From positions 1 to 64,000 of the forward strand of contig JBFMFR010000008.1 of NCBI GenBank assembly GCA_040752025.1: a stretch of 64,000 nt of DNA. The letters run 5' to 3'. Source of the DNA: JBFMFR01 sp040752025 (GTDB lineage: Bacteria; Chloroflexota; Anaerolineae; Anaerolineales; UBA4823). A program made the translations under genes and the position numbers. The notes beneath the pieces are model-generated. The model made no database searches. It was not told the origin of the DNA and worked only from the letters and a program-made list of their open reading frames with translations. This document shows, in pieces, positions 31,038 through 38,768 of the stretch (position 1 is the stretch's first letter; every line of letters starts with the position of its first letter).

Positions 31038-33080
31038 ATGCGAAATAAACTATTTTTAGTAGCCTCGCTGTTGATTATAGCGAGCATGGTGTTGGGAGCC
31101 TGCGCAGCCCCGGCACCGGAAAAAGTTGTCGAGACCGTGACGGTCGAGACGGTTAAAACGGTTGAGGTTCAGGTAGGTGGAGAGACCGTAGTGGTCACCG
31201 CTACCCCGGAACCGGTGAAGGCCAAGGAATTCAAATCGCCTGATCCAACCACCTACGTACAGGTCGTTTTCGGCGATCCGGATACGTTTGATGTGGCCTT
31301 CGATTACGAAAATGCCGGCCTGGGTGTCCTGTTGCTGACTTACGACACGCTGATTTTCTATAACAAAGAAGATCCGAACGATTTCGTGCCACAACTGGCG
31401 ACAGAGGTTCCTGGCCTGGAGAACGGTGGTATTTCGGCGGATGGCCTGACCTTCACCTTCAAGATCCGCCAGGGCGTCAAATTCCACGATGGCAGCGATT
31501 TGACCCCCGAAGACGTGGCTTTCACCTTTCAACGCGGCATGCTGCAGGGCGGTTATGACTCGCCTCAGTGGCTGCTGACCGAGCCCTTGCTGGGTGTAGG
31601 TATCAGCGATGTCGGCGAACTGGTCGGCGATGGATCTGCCGCGGGCGATCGCGAGGCCCTGCCGGGTATGGATCCTGCTGAACTGGTGCGAGTGTGCGAA
31701 CTGGTTAAGAGCAAGGTCGTAGCAGATAATGACAACTGGACAGTGACCTTCCAGTTAGCGCAGCCGTGGGCTCCCTTCCTGCCCACCCTGGCCCAGGGTT
31801 GGGGCTCGATCCAGTCCAAGGCCTGGGTCACCGCCAGCGGCGGCTGGGACGGCGACTGCGCCACCTGGCAGAACTTCTACGATCCGGGCTCAGAAGCGCT
31901 GAACGCTTTGCCGCTGGGCTCCACTACGATGGGCACTGGCCCTTATACGCTAGAGCGCTGGGTGCCGGGCGAGGAAATCGTGCTCAAGGCCAACGAGAAC
32001 TACTGGCGCACCGAGCCAGCCTGGGAAGGCGGCCCGACGGGCGCGCCCAAGATCAAAACCATCATTATCAAGAACGTGACCGAGTTCAGCACCCGCTATG
32101 CCATGCTGCAGGCTGGTGATGCCGATTCGATCAATGTTGGTTCTACGGCTGACTGGCCGCAGATGGATGTGATCACCGGGCAGATCTGCCACAATACGGA
32201 TGAGGATTGCGAGCCATCTGAAAAACCAGATGAACCCCTGGAGTTGATCCGGGATTACCCGACGGCCAACCGTACGGATATTTTCCTGAACTTCGCCATC
32301 AACACGGAAGGCGGCAACAACTTCATTGGCAGCGGCCAACTGGATGGCAATGGCGTTCCATCGAACTTCTTCACGAACATCCATGTGCGCAAGGCCTTTG
32401 CCTATTGCTTCAACTACGATGCCTACCTGGAGCAGGTGCTGTTAGGCGAGGGCGTGCGTTCGCCCACGGTGATTTTGCCGGGTATGATCGGCTATCAAGA
32501 AGACGCTCCGATGTACAACTACGACCCGGCCAAGTGTGAAGAGGAAATCAAGCAGGCTGAGTTCGATGGCGCCAGTGTCTGGGACATGGGCTTCCGCCTA
32601 ACCCTGGGCTACAACACCGGCAACGACCAGCGCCAGACGATCGGCCAGATCTTGCAGACCGAGCTTTCGGCGCTCAACGAGAACTTCGTGGTCGAGGTGA
32701 CCGGTTTGCCGTGGCCAACCTACCTGCGCAACTTCCGCGCCAGCAAGCTGCCGCTCTCCACCAGCGGTTGGATCGAGGATATCGACGATCCGCACAACTG
32801 GGTACAGCCTTACGCAATTGGCAACTTCGCTCGCCGCCAGAACCTTCCTGAGGATGTCACTGCTCAGTTCAAGTCGATCGTCGATCGTGGCGCGGTCGAA
32901 GTCGATCCTGCCAAGCGCGCCGAGATCTACTACGAATTCAACCAGATCTACTATGATCAGGTGCCGACGATTATCTTGTACCTGGTCAATGGGCGTCGCT
33001 ACGAGCAGCGCTGGGTGCAGGGCTGGTTCAACAACCGCGTGCTGCCTGGCACCTTCTACTATTCGATGTGGAAAGAGTAG
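31038..33080 (+). CDS. Family 5 solute-binding lipoprotein, copy 2
   Basis: A 680-residue lipoprotein, closely similar to the product of 28262 along its whole length, including the lipobox VLGAC and the same inserts. Clear differences lie in the first lobe (TFDVAFDYENAGLGVLLLT versus TLDPAWDYETGGTGVLQST) and near residues 208-216. That suggests changed ligand preference after duplication. GGAGGAAGAAG precedes the ATG. It is followed by a hairpin and then the two permease genes, so this copy is the one directly linked to the membrane subunits. No ATPase gene of the DppD/DppF type is in the window. Confidence 0.92.
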   Translation: MRNKLFLVASLLIIASMVLGACAAPAPEKVVETVTVETVKTVEVQVGGETVVVTATPEPVKAKEFKSPDPTTYVQVVFGDPDTFDVAFDYENAGLGVLLLTYDTLIFYNKEDPNDFVPQLATEVPGLENGGISADGLTFTFKIRQGVKFHDGSDLTPEDVAFTFQRGMLQGGYDSPQWLLTEPLLGVGISDVGELVGDGSAAGDREALPGMDPAELVRVCELVKSKVVADNDNWTVTFQLAQPWAPFLPTLAQGWGSIQSKAWVTASGGWDGDCATWQNFYDPGSEALNALPLGSTTMGTGPYTLERWVPGEEIVLKANENYWRTEPAWEGGPTGAPKIKTIIIKNVTEFSTRYAMLQAGDADSINVGSTADWPQMDVITGQICHNTDEDCEPSEKPDEPLELIRDYPTANRTDIFLNFAINTEGGNNFIGSGQLDGNGVPSNFFTNIHVRKAFAYCFNYDAYLEQVLLGEGVRSPTVILPGMIGYQEDAPMYNYDPAKCEEEIKQAEFDGASVWDMGFRLTLGYNTGNDQRQTIGQILQTELSALNENFVVEVTGLPWPTYLRNFRASKLPLSTSGWIEDIDDPHNWVQPYAIGNFARRQNLPEDVTAQFKSIVDRGAVEVDPAKRAEIYYEFNQIYYDQVPTIILYLVNGRRYEQRWVQGWFNNRVLPGTFYYSMWKE

Positions 33081-33123
33081 TCTGAAGGAAAACGTTTCGT
33101 TGCGTAGAACCTTCTAGTTGGTG

Positions 33124-33156
33124 GAGTAGGGATGCGCTCTGAGTGTATCCCTACTC
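33124..33156 (+). terminator. Intercistronic hairpin between binding protein and permease
   Basis: GAGTAGGGAT (33124-33133) and ATCCCTACTC (33147-33156) form a perfect 10-bp stem with a 13-nt loop. Hairpins at this place in ABC operons commonly limit read-through so that binding protein exceeds permease; that role is inferred. Confidence 0.6.
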
Positions 33157-33206
33157 TCTCCCCGAAACAGCGTGGCCGATCTAATACGAAAAAGGAGTGA
33201 TGCGCT

Positions 33207-34271
33207 ATGGTTAATTACATTATTCGACGACTGCTGATTTTGCCGGTCATCCTGTTCGGCGTGACGGCGTTGATCTTTGGCATGCTGCAATTCCTCAGTC
33301 CGGAAGAGCGCTCGGCTCTCTATGTGCGCGATATCCCCAAGAACCCGGCCCAGATGGACGCCATCATCAAGCGCTACGGCCTGGATGATCCGATCCTGAC
33401 GCAGTACTGGCACTGGATGTGGGGGCATAAGGATACCGTGACGGGCGAGATGGTGGGCGGCATCCTGCGCGGCGATTTCGGTTACTCGCGCACCGGCAAC
33501 CAGCCGGTGGTGGATCTGCTCAAGCGGCGTTTCCCGGCTACAGTTGAGCTGACTCTATATACGATCCTGCCGATTATCGGCATTGGCGTGTGGCTGGGGA
33601 TTGTGGCGGCGGTTCACCACAACAAGTTTATCGACCAGTTGGCGCGCGTGCTGGCCATCCTGGGCACCTCCCTGCCCGCCTTTGTGCTGGGCTTGCTGGC
33701 GCTGCTGCTGTTCTATGCCAAGCTGGGCTGGTTCCCGCCTGGGCGATTATCCGACTGGGCAAACACGGTGGTTTACTCGGAAGCTTTTCGTACCTATACT
33801 TCACTGATCACGGTGGATGCGCTGCTGAATGGGCGGGTGGATGTCTTCTTGGATGCACTCCGCCACCTGATTTTGCCGGTAATTGTACTGTCCACGATTT
33901 CGTGGGCCACCTATCTGCGTGTGACGCGTTCCTCGATGTTGGAAACACTGCGCCAGGAGTACGTAGTCACGGCGCGCGCCAAGGGTTTGAAAGAGACGGA
34001 TGTGATCAACGGACACGCCCGCCCGAATGCTTTGATCCCGGTGGCGACATTGAGTGGATTTTCGGTGGCAGGCCTGTTGGGTGGGGCAGTGCTGACCGAA
34101 ACGATTTTCGATTACCCGGGCATTGGGCAGGCGTCCGGGGCGGCGGCCGCCCAACTGGATGTGATCACGGTGCTGTCTTTCACTTTGTTGGCTGGTTTCA
34201 TTTTGATCGTGGCGAACCTGATCGTGGATGTGATGTATGCTTTCCTCGATCCACGCGTACGGTTAAGTTGA
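33207..34271 (+). CDS. Peptide-type ABC transporter permease (DppB-like)
   Basis: A 354-residue permease with six predicted membrane helices and the BPD_transp_1 domain. It opens with the DppB signature IIRRLLILPVILFGVTALIF. The EAA coupling loop reads EYVVTARAKGLKETDVINGHA, followed by RPNALIPV. AAAGGAG at 33191-33197 precedes ATG. It pairs with the next gene to form the membrane channel for ligands delivered by the binding proteins. ATP-hydrolysing subunits must come from elsewhere in the genome. Confidence 0.93.
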   Translation: MVNYIIRRLLILPVILFGVTALIFGMLQFLSPEERSALYVRDIPKNPAQMDAIIKRYGLDDPILTQYWHWMWGHKDTVTGEMVGGILRGDFGYSRTGNQPVVDLLKRRFPATVELTLYTILPIIGIGVWLGIVAAVHHNKFIDQLARVLAILGTSLPAFVLGLLALLLFYAKLGWFPPGRLSDWANTVVYSEAFRTYTSLITVDALLNGRVDVFLDALRHLILPVIVLSTISWATYLRVTRSSMLETLRQEYVVTARAKGLKETDVINGHARPNALIPVATLSGFSVAGLLGGAVLTETIFDYPGIGQASGAAAAQLDVITVLSFTLLAGFILIVANLIVDVMYAFLDPRVRLS

Positions 34272-34319
34272 AATGTGCCGAGTTAGAGAAAATTCACATA
34301 TTCACGTAGGAGGTATTTG

Positions 34320-35357
34320 ATGAGCACATATACAGAGACAGCCTCTTCCAGCTATCTTGATTTTCTTGAAGAGCGGAAGATCGGTTGGTTGGAGCGGCTG
34401 ATTGGACCGGAATTCTATCGCATCCTGAAGGGCGTTTTCACCAACCCGATGTCGCTTGCCGGCATAACATTGATCGTCTTTTTCTTCCTGACGGCGTTTT
34501 TGGCGCCCTGGATCGCGCCTCCAACCAACGCGCGTGATCCGTATGTGGTGCCGCGGGATGGATTCAGCCCTACTCCTAAAGCACCCGGCACGGTTTGGAC
34601 AACGCGCCCGCCGGAAGCCCCTTTCTGGTTCAAGCTGTTTGGCAGAGAGGAGTGGACACATGTCTTCGGCACCACAGGTGGGCAGTGGGACCTTTTCTAC
34701 GGTGTGGTGTGGGGCACGCGTACGGCACTGAAAGTGGGCATTACAGTGGAAGGATTGTGTCTGATCATCGGGATCCTGGTGGGAAGCATTTCGGCATTTT
34801 ACGGCGGGTGGATCGACGAGATCTTGATGCGCATCACCGAGATCTTCATCGCCTTCCCCTTCTTGATGGCTGCTCTGACGCTCTCGGCAATCCTGACCCC
34901 GGTGATCGGTAAGGGCATCTGGCCACCGTTGATCGCCATGGTGGCGTTCAGTTGGATGGGCTATGCGCGCATCATCCGGGGTGAGATCCTGTCGGTACGA
35001 GAGCGGGATTTCATCATGGCGGCCCGGGTGGTTGGCGTAAAAGATCGCCGCATTATCCTGAAGCATATTATCCCCAATGCCGTATATCCCACGATCATCC
35101 TGGCTTCTTTAAATGTGGGCGGAGACGTGATTACGTTCGCTGCGTTGAGCTTCCTGGGGATTGGCACAGAGGTCGGTTATGCTGACTGGGGTCAGATGAT
35201 CAGCTTCGCCCGTAACTGGATTCCTTCCCTGGCAACCTACTGGTACATTGTGGTGTTCCCAGGCCTGGCGCTGGCGCTGTTCACTCTGGGTTGGAACTTG
35301 CTGGGCGACGCCATGCGCGACATTATGGATCCTCGCCTGCGCGGACGCGGCGCATAA
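34320..35357 (+). CDS. Peptide-type ABC transporter permease (DppC-like)
   Basis: A 345-residue permease with the OppC N-terminal helix (near 38-60) and a BPD_transp_1 domain. It has an outer-loop insert of about 80 residues between helices 1 and 2 (through NARDPYVVPRDGFSPT and FGTTGGQWDLFYGVVWG). The EAA loop is RDFIMAARVVGVKDRRIILKH, split here from IIPNAVYP. The start is ATG 34320 because AGGAGG at 34309-34314 is well spaced; the TTG codon just before it is not needed. It ends before a strong bidirectional terminator. Confidence 0.93.
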   Translation: MSTYTETASSSYLDFLEERKIGWLERLIGPEFYRILKGVFTNPMSLAGITLIVFFFLTAFLAPWIAPPTNARDPYVVPRDGFSPTPKAPGTVWTTRPPEAPFWFKLFGREEWTHVFGTTGGQWDLFYGVVWGTRTALKVGITVEGLCLIIGILVGSISAFYGGWIDEILMRITEIFIAFPFLMAALTLSAILTPVIGKGIWPPLIAMVAFSWMGYARIIRGEILSVRERDFIMAARVVGVKDRRIILKHIIPNAVYPTIILASLNVGGDVITFAALSFLGIGTEVGYADWGQMISFARNWIPSLATYWYIVVFPGLALALFTLGWNLLGDAMRDIMDPRLRGRGA

Positions 35358-35384
35358 GTCTTTATTGGTGTTTCTTCTCCTCGT

Positions 35385-35423
35385 AATTTGATGCGTGCCA
35401 GGGGGTGTGGCGCGCATCAAATT
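35385..35423. terminator. Bidirectional terminator between permease and small membrane protein genes
   Basis: AATTTGATGCG (35385-35395) and CGCATCAAATT (35413-35423) form a perfect 11-bp stem. GCCA and TGGC extend it inside the loop. It lies between convergent genes and is AT-rich at both feet, so it can work in both directions. Confidence 0.75.
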
Positions 35424-35434
35424 CATTTAACAGG

Positions 35435-35650
35435 CTATTTTCCTCTGGCGGAGCAAGAATAGTGGTTGCCAGGCCGCACGAGAATGACCAGGAACGGTCC
35501 CAGGAGCGGTAGCAGGGTGGCCACTAATCCCCAGCCCAGGTAAGCTGCCAGGCTCAACCTGCGCTCGCGCAAGAACAGACCGGCCATAATGGCCATGCCC
35601 ACTACACACAACAGCAATAACAGGCGCATAATATCCGGGGAAAGCAGCAT
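35435..35650 (-). CDS. Small two-helix membrane protein (PLDc_N-like)
   Basis: A 71-residue protein with two hydrophobic helices (about 5-25 and 35-57) and a basic C-terminus. The second helix, LVATLLPLLGPFLVILVRPG, resembles the PLDc_N motif found in small membrane proteins and cardiolipin synthases. AAGGAGCG 7 nt before the ATG supports translation. Partners are unknown. Confidence 0.55.
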   Translation of the reverse strand: MLLSPDIMRLLLLLCVVGMAIMAGLFLRERRLSLAAYLGWGLVATLLPLLGPFLVILVRPGNHYSCSARGK

Positions 35651-35717
35651 GGTAGATCGCTCCTTGTGGGGAAAAAATCGCTGCTTCCATTGTAAGGGAT
35701 TTGTGGTCAGAATGCAA

Positions 35718-35744
35718 GTAGTGGGCGGAAAAGCCGCCCACTAC
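35718..35744 (-). terminator. Hairpin after gdhA
   Basis: GTAGTGGGCGG (35718-35728) and CCGCCCACTAC (35734-35744) form a perfect 11-bp stem with a 5-nt loop, 59 nt downstream of the gdhA stop on the minus strand. The minus-strand loop is CTTTT; no long T-run follows. Confidence 0.6.
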
Positions 35745-35803
35745 CTGACGTTTCATACCCTATGTGCAGGCCTGTGTGGCCTGACCTGCTGCTGAAATCT
35801 GGT

Positions 35804-37090
35804 TTAGATCCAGCCGCGCAGTTCCATGGCCGTGACAACGCGCTTGATGGCAACCATGTAGGCTGCATCGCGCATGTAAACTTTCTGGCTTTCGGCCATC
35901 TCCAATACACTGTTGAAGGCCTGGGTGATCTTGGTGTCCAGGCGCTGCAAGGTCTCTTCGCGCGTCCAGTAGTAATTCATATCGTTCTGGACACTCTCGA
36001 AGTAAGAGACGGTCACGCCGCCGGCGTTGCACAGGAAGTCTGGAATAACAAAGACGCCATTGCGCTTGAAGACTTCGTCGGCTTCGGGGGTCGTCGGGCC
36101 GTTAGCGCCCTCCGCAACCAGGCGCACGCGATCGCTGACACGCTTGACGGTTTCTGCGTTAACCTGGCCCTCGAGCGCACCGGGGATGAGCACATCCACA
36201 TCTTTGGTGATCCAGGCGTCGGCGTCTTCGATCACGTAACCAGCCTGGCGCGCCTTCTCCTTGTCGATGCTGCCATACTGGTCAGTGATCGATTGCAAGA
36301 AGTGCGGGTTTATCCCATCGGGATGGCTGACGGTGTAGGGGAGGCGGTCTTCGCGGTCCCAATACGAGACACAGGCGACCTTGCCGCCCAACATCTCGGT
36401 GAAGCCGATGGCGGCATATTGAGAAACATTGCCAAACCCTTGAATGGCGGCTACCGATTTGGTTGGATCCAGCTTGAGGTGATTCATGGCTTCGCGCACG
36501 GTGTAAATGACGCCAAAACCAGTCGCCTCGGTGCGGCCCAGAGACCCGCCGCCGCCTACTGGTTTGCCGGTGATCACGCCAGGTGTATACTGACCTACCA
36601 GCTTGGAGTATTCGTCCATCATCCAGCCCATCATTTGCGGCGTGGTGCCCACATCGGGAGCCGGGACATCCTGGCGAGGGCCGATGTTGCGCCACATCTG
36701 ATCTACCCATCCGCGGCACAGTCGTTCTTTCTCTTGCGTCGACAGGGTCGCAGGATCCACCGGTACGCCGCCTTTACCACCACCCAGCGGGATATCGGCT
36801 ACAGCCGTCTTCCAGGTCATCCACATTGCCAGGGCGCGCACAGTGTCGAGTGTTTCGGACGGGTGGAAACGGATGCCACCTTTCGCCGGGCCGCGGGCAT
36901 CGCTGTGCTGAACGCGGTAGCCGAAGAAAACACGGATGGAGCCATTGTCCATGCGCACGGGAACCTGGAATTTGAACTCACGGGATGGCCAGCGCAGATA
37001 CTCTGCAATTTGTGGATCCAAGTTCAGTTGCTTGGCAACATTGTCAAACTGTGCCTGAGCCATCTGAAAAGCGTTGATTAACTCTGTCAT
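35804..37090 (-). CDS. gdhA: Glutamate dehydrogenase (Glu/Leu/Phe/Val dehydrogenase family)
   Basis: A 428-residue enzyme that interconverts glutamate with 2-oxoglutarate and ammonia using NAD(P). Diagnostic segments are SDARGPAKGGIRFHP, MTWKTAVADIPLGGGKGGV with the catalytic Lys, APDVGTTPQMMGWMMDEYS, the nucleotide-binding AAIQGFGNVSQYAAIG, and IPDFLCNAGGVTVSYFE. The first ATG (37096) sits only 2 nt after AGGAG; ATG 37090 is 8 nt after it and is the better start. The gene is preceded by a promoter and a leader of about 130 nt with a terminator-like hairpin, suggesting attenuation. Confidence 0.94.
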   Translation of the reverse strand: MTELINAFQMAQAQFDNVAKQLNLDPQIAEYLRWPSREFKFQVPVRMDNGSIRVFFGYRVQHSDARGPAKGGIRFHPSETLDTVRALAMWMTWKTAVADIPLGGGKGGVPVDPATLSTQEKERLCRGWVDQMWRNIGPRQDVPAPDVGTTPQMMGWMMDEYSKLVGQYTPGVITGKPVGGGGSLGRTEATGFGVIYTVREAMNHLKLDPTKSVAAIQGFGNVSQYAAIGFTEMLGGKVACVSYWDREDRLPYTVSHPDGINPHFLQSITDQYGSIDKEKARQAGYVIEDADAWITKDVDVLIPGALEGQVNAETVKRVSDRVRLVAEGANGPTTPEADEVFKRNGVFVIPDFLCNAGGVTVSYFESVQNDMNYYWTREETLQRLDTKITQAFNSVLEMAESQKVYMRDAAYMVAIKRVVTAMELRGWI

Positions 37091-37139
37091 TCGCATATCT
37101 CCTGTTGTGTTTGGGTTGGTTTCTTTGTCAAAACATAAA

Positions 37140-37162
37140 CGGGCACTCCGGTTTGGTGCCCG
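37140..37162 (-). terminator. Hairpin with T-rich tail in the gdhA leader
   Basis: On the minus strand CGGGCAC pairs perfectly with GTGCCCG around a 9-nt loop, followed by TTTATGTTTTG. It lies downstream of the promoter at 37228-37256 and 49 nt before the gdhA start. It could terminate read-through from gatB or act as an attenuator. Confidence 0.6.
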
Positions 37163-37227
37163 CTACAAAAACGTTGGTTATGTAACCGAAAAAGCCCATA
37201 GCGATCAATCCTGACTGATCTTACTTA

Positions 37228-37256
37228 AGGTTAGCAGATGTCAGATGGCCCGTCAA
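37228..37256 (-). promoter_or_regulatory. Sigma-70-type promoter upstream of gdhA
   Basis: On the minus strand TTGACG (37256-37251) and TAACCT (37233-37228) are separated by 17 nt. The -35 matches consensus at five of six positions and the -10 keeps the key TA and T. Transcription would begin near 37221, giving a leader of about 130 nt. Confidence 0.55.
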
Positions 37257-37288
37257 GATGACGAATGCCATATTATATGTGACGTAGT

Positions 37289-38758
37289 TCACATTTCATT
37301 CGTCCTGCGCAGGTCCTGCAACTGTTTTTCCAGCTCCTGCTGCAAAATCTGTGGATTGGCGCGCCCCTGGGCGGCGCGCATCACTTGACCGAAGAGCCAA
37401 CGTGATAGATTCTCTTTGCCGCCCAGGTAAGCATTCACTTGCTCAGGGTTTTGAGCCAGGAGGCGTGATACCAGTTCGGCGATGAAAGTTGCGTCTGAGA
37501 TTTGTTGCAAGCCGCGTGAAGAAATGATCTCTCCGGCAGTTTTGCCGCTCGAGAACATCTCTGCAAGCACGGAGCGGGCGGTGGTCTGGTTGACCTCGCC
37601 CTGGAGGATCATTTGGATCAGGTTTGCCAACGCCTGGGGTTTGATTGGGCAGTTTTCAATCTCGATCCCAGATTGGTTTAGCAAGCCGAACAAGTCGCCG
37701 GTGATCCAATTGGCGATGGTTTTGGGCGAGGCCGTTGCCGCGGCTTGCACGACGCGCTCAAAATAATCTGCCACGGCTGGTTCGGCGGTGAGCACCCCGG
37801 CATCATAGGCGTTCAGTTCGAGGGTTTCCCGGAAGCGTTTGAGTTTGGCGGCGGGTAGTTCGGGCAGGCTCTGTTGGATGGATTGCAGCCATTCCTTTTC
37901 GATCTTTAGTGGGGGCAGGTCTGGTTCGGGGAAATAACGATAATCGTCTTCGGTCTCTTTTCTGCGCTGCGTATAGGTGACCTCTTTGGATTCGTCCCAA
38001 CCGCGCGTTTCTTGAAAAACCGGTTTACCATGCTGCAAGAGATCGCCCTGGCGTTCGATCTCGTAATCGACCGCACGCTCCAGGGCGCGGAAGCTGTTCA
38101 GGTTCTTGATCTCGGTGCGGGTACCCAGGGCCAGGCTGCCAGCCGTGCGCAAAGAGATATTGGGCTCGATGCGCAAAACGCCTTTTTGCATGTCGCCAGA
38201 GTTCACGCCCAGGTAGCGCAGCAAGGAGCGCAAGGCAGTGGCGTAGGCGCGCACTTCTTCGGCGGTGTGCAAATCGGGCTCTGTGACGATCTCCAACAAA
38301 GGCACCCCGGCCCGGTTGAGGTCGACCAGTGAGAAAGGCTCGATTGGCTGGTTGACGTGGGTCAATTTGCCGGTATCCTCCTCCAGGTGCACCCGGCGGA
38401 TGCGCACCAGGCGTTCCCCTTGAGAAGTCTGAATGTGCAAACGACCGTTGCGACCCAGGGGCTGCTCGTACTGCGAGATCTGGTAGCCCTTGGGTAGATC
38501 GGGGTAGAAGTAGTTCTTACGGGCGAAAATGCTGACTGGCGCGACCTGGCACCCCAAGGCCAGCGCCACGCGCAAGCCGAATTCAACCGCCTGGCGGTTG
38601 ACGACAGGCAAAGCGCCGGGCATGCCCGCGCACACCGGGCATACGGCGACGTTCGGCTCTGCCTGAGTGGAATCAACCACCGGGCAGGCGCAAAACATCT
38701 TGGACTGGGTTTGCAGCTCGGCGTGGACTTCCAGGCCGATGACCGGCTCGAAGGGCAT
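37289..38758 (-). CDS. gatB: Aspartyl/glutamyl-tRNA(Asn/Gln) amidotransferase subunit B
   Basis: A 489-residue GatB. Conserved blocks are PVIGLEVHAELQTQSKMFC, CPVCAGMPGALPVVN, KNYFYPDLPKGYQISQYEQP, HLEEDTGKL, DLNRAGVPLLEIVTEPD, MQKGVLRIEPNISLR and KNLNSFRALERAVDYEI, followed by the C-terminal YqeY-like tail (residues about 340-489). GatB binds mischarged tRNA and carries the kinase activity that activates Glu or Asp for amidation. It is 10 nt downstream of the aminotransferase gene and about 11 kb from gatC-gatA, so the three subunits are made from two transcripts. Confidence 0.96.
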   Translation of the reverse strand: MPFEPVIGLEVHAELQTQSKMFCACPVVDSTQAEPNVAVCPVCAGMPGALPVVNRQAVEFGLRVALALGCQVAPVSIFARKNYFYPDLPKGYQISQYEQPLGRNGRLHIQTSQGERLVRIRRVHLEEDTGKLTHVNQPIEPFSLVDLNRAGVPLLEIVTEPDLHTAEEVRAYATALRSLLRYLGVNSGDMQKGVLRIEPNISLRTAGSLALGTRTEIKNLNSFRALERAVDYEIERQGDLLQHGKPVFQETRGWDESKEVTYTQRRKETEDDYRYFPEPDLPPLKIEKEWLQSIQQSLPELPAAKLKRFRETLELNAYDAGVLTAEPAVADYFERVVQAAATASPKTIANWITGDLFGLLNQSGIEIENCPIKPQALANLIQMILQGEVNQTTARSVLAEMFSSGKTAGEIISSRGLQQISDATFIAELVSRLLAQNPEQVNAYLGGKENLSRWLFGQVMRAAQGRANPQILQQELEKQLQDLRRTNEM

Positions 38759-38768
38759 ACGGGTATCC

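Noticed and set aside
35762..37081. A 439-codon open frame antisense to gdhA
   Set aside because: Same cause; the product has no recognisable domain and gdhA is unmistakable.
37091..37096. gdhA start at ATG 37096
   Set aside because: AGGAG lies only 2 nt upstream of it; ATG 37090 has normal spacing.
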